Assembly: GCA_002441205.1 (NCBI GenBank)
Contig: DJVN01000098.1
Coordinates: forward strand, 1 to 15,657
DNA: 15,657 nucleotides
From: Syntrophaceae bacterium UBA6255
GTDB taxonomy: Bacteria > Desulfobacterota > Syntrophia > Syntrophales > Smithellaceae
Direction: 5' to 3'
Shown: in pieces, positions 5,979 through 12,095 of the stretch
Position numbering within the stretch: the stretch's first letter is position 1
Layout of the letters: each line of letters opens with the position of its first letter
Program-made: the position numbers and the translations under genes
Notes under the pieces: model-generated
Told to the model about the DNA's origin: nothing
The model's input: the letters and a program-made list of their open reading frames with translations, nothing else
Database searches by the model: none

Positions 5979-5989
5979 ACATGTGGTAA
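5974..5989. promoter_or_regulatory. Palindrome copy 1, upstream of the lipocalin-like gene
   Basis: TTATTAC-AT-GTGGTAA is a near palindrome with two C-to-T changes relative to the copy at 6529-6544. It ends 51 bases before the start codon at 6041. Its left end overlaps the right arm of the hairpin at 5948-5978. Confidence 0.45.
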
Positions 5990-6040
5990 GATTTATGAGC
6001 AACGATGGCAATACAGAATATATTAACAAAGGAGATGAAT

Positions 6041-6514
6041 ATGAATACAACAAGTGATACACGGTTTGTGGGAACGTGGGCACTGAAATCAATGACGAAG
6101 CGATCATCCGAAGGTCGCATCAGTAAACCTTTTTCAGAGAATCCGCTTGGATATATATCCTATACGCAGGGCGGCTTCATGCACGCAATCCTGATGAAGG
6201 CGGGACGTGATCGGATCGGCATGCCCCCGGAGGAGCTGAGCGATGCCGTCAGCAAGAAATGGCTTTTTGGATCTTTGAAATATATTAAGGCAGGTATAAA
6301 GTACTTAAAGGCAATGACTTCATTTGTGTCGTATTGTGGAACATATGAAATACGCGGGAATACAGTCGTTCATCATGTCAAAGCCGCCATGGCCCCGGAC
6401 TGGATCGGAACAGATCTGAAACGGGATTTTGTCTTTTCTGAAAATACGCTCACCCTTACCGCCCATGATGATGCCGGAAATGTGATGGATTTGATCTGGG
6501 AGCGGGTATCTTGA
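6041..6514 (+). CDS. Lipocalin-like domain protein
   Basis: 157 residues. The pattern fits the lipocalin-like family Pfam calls Lipocalin_5: an opening FVGTWALKSMTKRSSEGRIS, then NPLGYISYTQGGFMHAIL (the 'P.G.l.Yt..G.msa' element), and later SYCGTYEIRGNTVVHHVKAA and PDWIGTDLKRDFVF. These are small beta-barrel proteins, mostly without a known ligand. No signal peptide is seen. The frame is open further upstream, but the ATG at 6041 is preferred because AAGGAG lies 6 bases before it; the ATG at 6035 would overlap that site. The gene is followed after 107 bases by a DUF2378-like gene on the same strand, and both are preceded by the same type of palindrome, so shared control is likely. Confidence 0.8.
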   Translation: MNTTSDTRFVGTWALKSMTKRSSEGRISKPFSENPLGYISYTQGGFMHAILMKAGRDRIGMPPEELSDAVSKKWLFGSLKYIKAGIKYLKAMTSFVSYCGTYEIRGNTVVHHVKAAMAPDWIGTDLKRDFVFSENTLTLTAHDDAGNVMDLIWERVS

Positions 6515-6528
6515 TGCCGTTTGTTTTT

Positions 6529-6544
6529 TTACCACAAGTGGTAA
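6529..6544. promoter_or_regulatory. Palindrome copy 2, upstream of the DUF2378-like gene
   Basis: TTACCAC and GTGGTAA are exact reverse complements around AA. The site lies 77 bases before the start codon at 6622 and 14 bases after the lipocalin-like stop codon. A T-run just before it means it does not act as a plus-strand terminator. It resembles the site at 5974-5989. Confidence 0.5.
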
Positions 6545-6621
6545 GGAGACCAGAAATAAATTGGATATTTATGCACGATTGAAATATTTCATATATTCTA
6601 ATTTGCCGGGGAGAAATCATT

Positions 6622-7188
6622 ATGAATGTAAAGGGAACTGTTTATTCAACAACAAAGGCCACTGTCATTGAAGCGTTTGGCGAGGAACGTTGGGACACAT
6701 TGATGGCCAGACTGGCAGCACAGGACAAATATTTCAAAGACAATATTATCATGTCCGTCACCCTTGTTCCGTTGGATAAAATCATCGTTTTATTTGACGA
6801 GTTGATTGATGACTGCTTCAATGGCGACAAAAATGCATCCTATGTGATGTTTGGAATGGTGGGCGCCAAATATGCCTTGTCGCCGGGAGGCCCCTATCAT
6901 TCGTTAATGCTGACCAGGAATCTAAAACAGTTTGTCGAAACCGGTCTGCCGAAACTCTGGTCAACTTATTATGACGACGGTGAAGTTATTGCGCGGTTGG
7001 AAAATGATGTTATTTACGTCAGCATAAAAGGATTTCCCATCAAGCATGTTTATTTTGATAAACTTCTCATGGGGTACTACAAACAGGCTATTAAGGTTTA
7101 CGGTAAGAGGTCGGCTGCCACGATGGTCAGGAGTCTTACCGCCGGCGATGATGATATTTATGTAAAGTACGAACTGAAGGATTCGTGA
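6622..7188 (+). CDS. TIGR02265/DUF2378-like protein
   Basis: 188 residues opening MNVKGTVYSTTKATVIEAFG, which fits the family opening ('vkGslf...'). Later parts also fit: MVGAKYALSPGGPYHSLMLT in the middle, GLPKLWSTYYDDGEV before the C-terminal sheet, then a run of beta strands ending DDDIYVKYELKD. This family is found mainly in myxobacteria and other deltaproteobacteria and resembles the V4R/heme-NO-binding-like fold. The cysteines seen in some relatives near the C-terminus are absent here. No function is established for the family. The ATG has GGGGAG about 8 bases upstream. It shares the palindromic upstream site with the lipocalin-like gene. Confidence 0.6.
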   Translation: MNVKGTVYSTTKATVIEAFGEERWDTLMARLAAQDKYFKDNIIMSVTLVPLDKIIVLFDELIDDCFNGDKNASYVMFGMVGAKYALSPGGPYHSLMLTRNLKQFVETGLPKLWSTYYDDGEVIARLENDVIYVSIKGFPIKHVYFDKLLMGYYKQAIKVYGKRSAATMVRSLTAGDDDIYVKYELKDS

Positions 7189-7276
7189 TTGACCTTGGAA
7201 TAGAAGAGGAGACAAATTATTTTTAGTATATTTCCCAAAATAGAAGGTAAACCCTGTCTGTACTTATCTTTGCTGA

Positions 7277-8329
7277 TTATTCCTTGGTTGCCTTTGTCAG
7301 ATCGATATGACAGTAGCCGCGGGAGTTTTTCTTTAAATAATCCTGGTGATATTCTTCCGCCAGATAAAATTCTTTCGCCGGTAAAATTTCCGTGACTATC
7401 TTTTTCGAATAATGGCCTGATTTTGCCAGGTTTGCCAAAGACTCCTTTGCCGTTTTCTCTTGTTGGGGATTCGTGTAAAAAATTGCCGACCGGTATTGAG
7501 TTCCGACATCATTGCCCTGTTTATTGAGGCTGGTGGGATCGTGTATTTCCCAGAAATGCTTGAGCAGCCGCTCATAACTGACGACTTTCGGATTAAAGGT
7601 TACCCGAACAGTTTCGGCATGGCCTGTTTTACCGGTGCAGACTTCTTCATAAGCAGGGTTTGCCCTAATCCCGCCGGTATAACCGGATTCACTTTTTATT
7701 ACTCCTTTTACCCGGCTGAAGTACTCCTCCACACCCCAGAAACATCCGGCGGCAAAAATGGCTGTTTCCGTTGTTTCAACAGATTTATCGTCGAGTAATG
7801 GTAAGTATTCGCCATAACCTGCAGCTTCCATTTTTTCTTTGGGGATGAATTTTAATGAAGCGGAATTGATGCAGTATCTGCGGCCGGTTGGGTCAGGACC
7901 GTCTTCAAAAACATGTCCGAGATGTATATCCGCTTTGGCACTCCTTACTTCTACACGTTTCATTAAAAGACTATTGTCGTCTTTTTCCAACACAACTTTT
8001 TTCTTGATGGGTTTGGTGAAACTTGGCCATCCCGTACCGGAATCAAACTTGTCTACAGAACTGAAAAGCGCTTCTCCGGAGACGATATCCACATAAATCC
8101 CTTCTTGGTGTTTGTCCCAATATTCGTTCTGGAAAGGAGCTTCGGTGGCGTTTCCGAAAGCGACGTCGCATTGCAGCGGAGTCATCTTTTTCTTGGCATT
8201 TTCCATCATCGTTTTATTATCCATAATCTTCTCTCCTTGTGCTCGTTCAGAGACTTTGGCAAGTAAAAAAACCCATACAAATCCAAACACCAGAATGATT
8301 ATCAATATGGGGGAATATTTGTTTTTCAT
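7277..8329 (-). CDS. msrAB: Membrane-anchored methionine sulfoxide reductase, MsrB-MsrA fusion
   Basis: 350 residues with an N-terminal hydrophobic segment (about 7-24) that would anchor or export it, then an MsrB domain (about 45-170) and an MsrA domain (about 187-345). In MsrB, SGTGWPSF and RYCINSASLKF mark the active site, with Cys153 as nucleophile; the zinc-binding CxxC pairs are absent and Thr99 replaces the resolving cysteine some relatives have there. In MsrA, GCFWG marks Cys196, and Cys340 (GYCHI) is a likely resolving cysteine. Together they reduce both S- and R-methionine sulfoxide in oxidised proteins. AAAAGG lies 7 bases before the first ATG. A second in-frame ATG at residue 36 has a better ribosome-binding site and would give a soluble form. 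Confidence 0.92.
   Translation of the reverse strand: MKNKYSPILIIILVFGFVWVFLLAKVSERAQGEKIMDNKTMMENAKKKMTPLQCDVAFGNATEAPFQNEYWDKHQEGIYVDIVSGEALFSSVDKFDSGTGWPSFTKPIKKKVVLEKDDNSLLMKRVEVRSAKADIHLGHVFEDGPDPTGRRYCINSASLKFIPKEKMEAAGYGEYLPLLDDKSVETTETAIFAAGCFWGVEEYFSRVKGVIKSESGYTGGIRANPAYEEVCTGKTGHAETVRVTFNPKVVSYERLLKHFWEIHDPTSLNKQGNDVGTQYRSAIFYTNPQQEKTAKESLANLAKSGHYSKKIVTEILPAKEFYLAEEYHQDYLKKNSRGYCHIDLTKATKE
8222..8238 (-). promoter_or_regulatory. Internal start site in msrAB
   Basis: On the minus strand a perfect AAGGAG (8238-8233) lies 8 bases before the in-frame ATG at 8224 (Met36). Starting here removes the membrane segment and keeps both catalytic domains. The bases also encode Gln-Gly-Glu, so the match could be chance. 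Confidence 0.4.
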
Positions 8330-8348
8330 AAAATTGCCTTTTCATTAA

Positions 8349-8376
8349 AATATAATCAATCATAAAGCATTTGCAA
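8349..8376 (-). promoter_or_regulatory. Likely promoter of msrAB
   Basis: On the minus strand TTGCAA (8376-8371) and TATATT (8354-8349) are 16 bases apart, about 20 bases before the first ATG. Confidence 0.4.
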
Positions 8377-8585
8377 GAGGTATTTAGTTATCGATTGGGC
8401 TTGATAATGACAGGGGTGCAATGATTCGACCACTGGATCGAAAAGGACTTCACAGAATACAAAAATTTTATTATAAAAATAATTATATAAAATTGAAAAT
8501 TTAACTGTAAATCGAGCACAAAAATTGCTAGATAGTCACATGTCAACTAAAACAAAGATTGAAGAAATTCGTTCAGCGCAGGAAC

Positions 8586-8607
8586 TACGTAGAATTAATT
8601 CTACGTA
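8586..8607. repeat. Perfect 22-bp palindrome
   Basis: TACGTAGAATT (8586-8596) is followed directly by its exact reverse complement (8597-8607) with no spacer. It could form a cruciform or hairpin, or be a dimer-binding site. It lies about 110 bases before the transposase relic. Confidence 0.6.
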
Positions 8608-8662
8608 TAAAAAGCTAACCAATTTTCAAAAATATTTTTTAATCTCTCCGGGTATAATTCCC

Positions 8663-8676
8663 CGCCGCTTGCGGCG
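8663..8676. repeat. REP-like GC hairpin at the left end of the transposase relic
   Basis: CGCCGC-TT-GCGGCG is a perfect GC stem inside an A/T-rich surrounding, 21 bases before the transposase start codon. IS200/IS605 elements and REP-associated tyrosine transposases use subterminal hairpins of this kind, so it is probably the left-end hairpin of the relic. Confidence 0.55.
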
Positions 8677-8697
8677 AAAAAATGATATAGTAAGTGT

Positions 8698-8904
8698 ATG
8701 TCGAAAAGCAAGTACATACGCAAAACACACAGTGTATCGGTGATATTGTATTATTACGTATGTCCGGCAAAATACCGGAAAGTAGTATTCGGTTCGGCAG
8801 TTGATAAAACGATAAAGGAAATCTGCCTTGAAATCTCCAAACGATACCAAGTGCATTTTCTTGAAACAGGAATAGACAAGGATCATGTTCATTTTAATTT
8901 ATGA
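8698..8904 (+). pseudogene. Truncated IS200-type (Y1, HUH) transposase
   Basis: 68 residues that match the N-terminal half of a TnpA/Y1 transposase: MSKSKYIRKTHSVSVILYYY, then VCPAKYRKVVF, CLEISKRYQVHFLETGIDKD and HVHF. His63 and His65 are the HUH metal-binding pair. Full proteins are about 140-150 residues; the helix with the catalytic tyrosine is missing, so it cannot be active. The match stops right after HVHF, two residues before the stop. The stop TGA (8902-8904) overlaps the hisH start ATG (8901-8903) in an ATGA arrangement. The element's right end is therefore gone and the break lies within about ten bases of the hisH start. Confidence 0.8.
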
Positions 8905-9527
8905 TAGCGATAATTGACTATAACGCCGGAAATATTACCAGCGTGGCGCGGGCGCTGCAAAACATCGGGCAGGATTTTGTCGTGACCGACAATACAAAAA
9001 AACTTGACGCGGCATCGCATGTCATTTTTCCGGGGGTCGGCGCGGCAGGCGAAGCGATGGCGTATCTCCGCGAAAAGAAACTTGATGTCTGGTTGAAGAG
9101 TTATTTTAAAACAGGCAAACCACTATTGGGTATTTGCCTGGGGACACAGATTATTTTGGATTATTCCGAGGAAAACGAAACTTGCTGTATCGGTCTTATC
9201 GCCGGTTCGACAAAACGCTTCCCTGAAAAATTGACTTCGGAAGGTGAGTTTTTAAAGATTCCGCAAATGGGTTGGAATAACATCAAATTGCTTCGCAGTC
9301 ACCCGGTGTTTGAGAATGTCTTGCCGGATGCTGAATTTTATTTTGTGCATTCCTATTATCCGGCGCCTGCTGATGATGAGGCGATTTTAGGCATTACCGA
9401 ATACGGAATTACGTTTTGTTCGGTACTTGCTAAAAACAATCTGGTGGCCATGCAGTTTCATCCGGAAAAAAGCGGTCGTCCAGGCCTGCAAATATTGAAG
9501 AATTTTTGCGCATGGAGACTGTCATGA
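8901..9527 (+). CDS. hisH: Imidazole glycerol phosphate synthase, glutaminase subunit HisH
   Basis: 208 residues, the normal length. It is a class I glutamine amidotransferase with nucleophile Cys79 (GICLGTQ) and the His187-Glu189 pair (QFHPEKS). The opening MIAIIDYNAGNITSV and the KIPQMGWNNI element (119-128) are typical of HisH. It releases ammonia from glutamine and passes it to HisF. The start agrees with the family N-terminus, but there is no ribosome-binding site: the bases just upstream belong to the truncated transposase, whose stop overlaps the start by four bases. Translation may depend on reinitiation after that frame. Its own stop overlaps the hisF start. Confidence 0.95.
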   Translation: MIAIIDYNAGNITSVARALQNIGQDFVVTDNTKKLDAASHVIFPGVGAAGEAMAYLREKKLDVWLKSYFKTGKPLLGICLGTQIILDYSEENETCCIGLIAGSTKRFPEKLTSEGEFLKIPQMGWNNIKLLRSHPVFENVLPDAEFYFVHSYYPAPADDEAILGITEYGITFCSVLAKNNLVAMQFHPEKSGRPGLQILKNFCAWRLS

Positions 9528-10303
9528 TCAGCAAGAGAATCATTCTTTGCTTAGATGTGCGCGATGGTAAACTTACCAAAGGCATCAAATTCAAGGGCAA
9601 TGTGGATATCGGCGATCCGGTGGATGCCGCGCGGGAATATTACGAACAGGGCGCGGATGAAATTGTTTTTTACGATATTACGGCGTCGTCGGACAAACGC
9701 AACATCATGATCGATGTGGTGCGGCGTGTGGCGGAAACGATTTTTATCCCCTTTTCTGTGGGAGGCGGTATCCGTAATCTTGAGGATATGCGCAAAGTAA
9801 TACTGGCCGGAGCGGAAAAAGTCAGTGTTAATTCCGCGGCAGTGGATAACCCCCAGATAATCACGCAGGGGGCGAAAGCCTTCGGCAGTCAATGTATTGT
9901 GCTGGGAATGGATGTAAAAAAGGTAGAAACGTCAGAAAAAATTCCTTCGGGTTATGAAATAGTGATTAACGGCGGCAGAACATTTACAGGAATTGATGCT
10001 TTGTGGTGGGCAAAAGAAGCTCAAAGGCGTGGCGCCGGTGAAATTTGCCTTAATTCCATCGATGCTGACGGAGTCCAAACCGGCTATGAGTTGAATTTAA
10101 CAAGAATGATTTCTGAAAACGTGGGTATCCCGGTTATTGCTTCCGGTGGTGCAGGCAAACCGGAACATTTGGCGGACGTGCTGACCAAAGGGAAAGCCGA
10201 TGCGGCCTTGATTGCTTCCATGGTGCATTATCGAACATATACTATTGAAGAAATTAAGAAATATCTGTATGAACAAAACATTACAACAAGAATGCTCTGG
10301 TAA
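9524..10303 (+). CDS. hisF: Imidazole glycerol phosphate synthase, cyclase subunit HisF
   Basis: 259 residues in a TIM barrel. Both catalytic aspartates are at the standard positions, Asp11 (LCLDVRDGKLTKG) and Asp130 (VLGMDVKK), and phosphate loops SVGGGI and ASGGAG are present. It converts PRFAR plus ammonia to imidazole glycerol phosphate and AICAR, linking histidine and purine synthesis. The start ATG overlaps the hisH stop (ATGA) and has GGAG 6 bases before it; the frame opens 18 bases earlier, but that start is not supported. The segment CLNSIDADG has Asn where most HisF have Thr, a feature also seen in HisF relatives of sugar-amidation pathways. The rest, including Asp11, is that of true HisF. 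Confidence 0.95.
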   Translation: MISKRIILCLDVRDGKLTKGIKFKGNVDIGDPVDAAREYYEQGADEIVFYDITASSDKRNIMIDVVRRVAETIFIPFSVGGGIRNLEDMRKVILAGAEKVSVNSAAVDNPQIITQGAKAFGSQCIVLGMDVKKVETSEKIPSGYEIVINGGRTFTGIDALWWAKEAQRRGAGEICLNSIDADGVQTGYELNLTRMISENVGIPVIASGGAGKPEHLADVLTKGKADAALIASMVHYRTYTIEEIKKYLYEQNITTRMLW

Positions 10304-10339
10304 TTTTTGATATTTTGCACTAGGAAACTCTCCAGCGAA

Positions 10340-10354
10340 GTATTATAATAATAC
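10340..10354. promoter_or_regulatory. Palindrome with a -10-like box before pdxS
   Basis: GTATTAT-A-ATAATAC is a perfect 15-base palindrome that contains TATAAT (10344-10349). No good -35 box is found at the right distance. It could be an operator/promoter element giving pdxST separate control from hisHF, or chance in A/T-rich DNA. Confidence 0.3.
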
Positions 10355-10372
10355 TATCAAGTCAGGAGGCTA

Positions 10373-11260
10373 ATGAAAGTGGATACAAAGAGGTATGAGT
10401 TAAATGTTCAGTTGGCGCAAATGCTCAAGGGTGGCGTCATTATGGACGTAATAAATGTCGAGCAGGCAAAAATAGCGGAAGAAGCGGGAGCCGTGTCCGT
10501 TATGGCTCTGGAACGTGTGCCGGCGGATATCCGCAAAGACGGTGGTGTTGCGAGGATGTCCGATCCTGCAATGATTGCCGCGATTAAGAAAGCCGTAACC
10601 ATTCCGGTGATGGCCAAGGCGCGTATCGGTCATTTTGTGGAAGCGCAAATTCTCGAAGCTTTGCGCATTGATTATATAGATGAAAGCGAAGTTTTGACCC
10701 CGGCTGATGAGGAATGTCATATTGATAAGACAAAATTTTCGATTCCTTTTGTTTGCGGCGCGCGAAACCTGGGAGAGGCTTTGCGAAGGATTGCCGAAGG
10801 CGCAGCCATGATTCGCACCAAAGGAGAGGCAGGGACGGGAAACGTTGTTGAAGCTGTCCGCCATATGCGAACCATGAACCGTGAAATCGGTCAACTGGTG
10901 CAGATGCCGGTGGAGGAAGTAACTGGTTTTTGTAAGGCCAACGGAATTCCTTACGAATTGGCTTTAAAGGTTAAAGAATTAGGACGTTTGCCGGTGGTTA
11001 ATTTCGCGGCGGGAGGCATTGCCACTCCGGCGGATGCCGCTCTGATGATGCAATTGGGTTGTGATGGCATTTTTGTCGGATCCGGTATTTTCAAATCGGC
11101 CGATCCGGTCAGACGGGCAAGGGCTATTGTTAAAGCTACCGCTTACTTCAACGATGCGCAAAAGGTTCTCGAAGCGTCGATGGATCTGGGTGAGGCTATG
11201 CCCGGTCTGGAAATCTCGCAAATTCCACCCGAACAAATATTGGCAAAACGCGGCTGGTGA
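10373..11260 (+). CDS. pdxS: Pyridoxal 5'-phosphate synthase subunit PdxS
   Basis: 295 residues, very conserved. It has MLKGGVIMDV (17-26), AKIAEEAGAVSVMALERVPAD (32-52) and the two active-site lysines, Lys82 (MAKARIGH) and Lys150 (RTKGEAGTG). It joins ribose 5-phosphate, glyceraldehyde 3-phosphate and ammonia into PLP. Working partner PdxT is encoded 6 bases downstream. The start is not fully certain: AGGAGG lies only 3 bases before the ATG at 10373, whereas a GTG two codons later (10379) would have 9 bases. It follows hisF after 69 bases. Confidence 0.95.
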   Translation: MKVDTKRYELNVQLAQMLKGGVIMDVINVEQAKIAEEAGAVSVMALERVPADIRKDGGVARMSDPAMIAAIKKAVTIPVMAKARIGHFVEAQILEALRIDYIDESEVLTPADEECHIDKTKFSIPFVCGARNLGEALRRIAEGAAMIRTKGEAGTGNVVEAVRHMRTMNREIGQLVQMPVEEVTGFCKANGIPYELALKVKELGRLPVVNFAAGGIATPADAALMMQLGCDGIFVGSGIFKSADPVRRARAIVKATAYFNDAQKVLEASMDLGEAMPGLEISQIPPEQILAKRGW

Positions 11261-11266
11261 TTTTTC

Positions 11267-11965
11267 ATGACACTGCGTTTAGTCGGCAACAAGCCTTCCA
11301 TTATCGGAGTTCTGGATTTGCAGGGCGGAGTGCATGAGCATCTGGAACATCTTGAGAGCATTGGTGTTGCCTATAAAAAAGTTAAACAGGTGGAGGATTT
11401 CAACAATCTGGCTGGATTGATTATTCCCGGCGGTGAGAGTTCCTGCCTGTCGAGGTTACTTAATATCTTTGGAATCAAGAATATTATACTCGAAGCTCAT
11501 CGCAAAGGAATGAAAATCTGGGGCACCTGCGCCGGAGCCATTTTACTGGCTAAAAAGGTTGTTGGTGAGAAATCCTGTCTTGATTTAATCAATATTACCG
11601 TTGAACGCAATGGTTTTGGCGCCCAACTGGATAGTTTTGTTAGTGAAGCATTAATTCCCGGAGTTTCCGCCAAACCGGTACCGCTAACCTTTATTCGCGC
11701 GCCAAAGATATTAGACGTGGGATCTGGTGTTCATATGCTTTTAAAAATAGATGATTATATTGCTGCAGCGGAAAACGAATCCGTTCTGGTCACGGTTTTT
11801 CATCCGGAACTGACCGGATGTCTTGCCCTGCATCATTATTTTGCTGTCAAATGCGGTCTAAAAACCGTTCTCAAAGGTAATGAATACTCTGATCCGCGCT
11901 GGGACCTTTCCAGTTGGACAAAACACGCTGGCATTGATGAAAAATATCAGGCGCTAAAAAAATAA
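11267..11965 (+). CDS. pdxT: Pyridoxal 5'-phosphate synthase glutaminase subunit PdxT
   Basis: 232 residues. Class I glutaminase with PGGESS (54-59), nucleophile Cys88 (WGTCAGAILLA) and the His179-Glu181 pair (VFHPELTG), followed by the family's LALHHYF. It hands ammonia to PdxS. Usual PdxT proteins are about 190-200 residues; this one has about 35 extra residues after CGLK, containing EYSDPRWDLSSW and a charged end, which are not recognised. The start is 6 bases after the pdxS stop with only a weak GGTGA site, consistent with translational coupling. Confidence 0.93.
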   Translation: MTLRLVGNKPSIIGVLDLQGGVHEHLEHLESIGVAYKKVKQVEDFNNLAGLIIPGGESSCLSRLLNIFGIKNIILEAHRKGMKIWGTCAGAILLAKKVVGEKSCLDLINITVERNGFGAQLDSFVSEALIPGVSAKPVPLTFIRAPKILDVGSGVHMLLKIDDYIAAAENESVLVTVFHPELTGCLALHHYFAVKCGLKTVLKGNEYSDPRWDLSSWTKHAGIDEKYQALKK

Positions 11966-12034
11966 TTTTATAGACGCGTTCATTACACGTTAATCCAAAA
12001 ACAAATAGTTATAAGTTGAAAATACTTGTCCGGG

Positions 12035-12051
12035 GTCAATTTAATATTGAC
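12035..12051. promoter_or_regulatory. Inverted repeat over the GGDEF-gene -35 box
   Basis: GTCAAT (12035-12040) and ATTGAC (12046-12051) form a 6-bp inverted repeat with a 5-base spacer. The right arm covers the -35 box, so a repressor bound here would block the promoter. Confidence 0.35.
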
Positions 12052-12075
12052 AGATATTCATATCTTTTTTAGACT
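12047..12075 (+). promoter_or_regulatory. Promoter of the diguanylate cyclase gene
   Basis: A perfect TTGACA (12047-12052) and TAGACT (12070-12075) are 17 bases apart. Transcription would start near 12082, giving a very short leader before the GTG at 12096. Confidence 0.6.
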
Positions 12076-12095
12076 GATACATATAAGGAGCGGCA

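Larger units (their letters stand above)
8377..8697. other. A/T-rich gap with palindromes before the transposase relic
   Basis: No supported gene. Bases 8458-8515 are almost purely A/T. A weak promoter pair TTGCTA (8525-8530) and TAAAAC (8548-8553), 17 bases apart, could serve the hisH operon. A frame from ATG 8540 begins MSTKTKIEEIRSAQELRRIN and looks mildly protein-like. It has no ribosome-binding site and runs through both palindromes into the relic in another frame, so it may be the stump of a gene broken by the insertion. Confidence 0.35.

Noticed and set aside
8525..8743. 72-codon frame as a gene
   Set aside because: It runs through two palindromes and into the transposase relic in another frame; at most its first part is a gene stump.
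8641..8904. Intact IS200 element
   Set aside because: The catalytic tyrosine half and the right end are missing, so only a relic can be claimed.
9551..9892. Minus-strand frames inside hisF and pdxS
   Set aside because: They are shadows of strongly conserved plus-strand genes, without start signals of their own.
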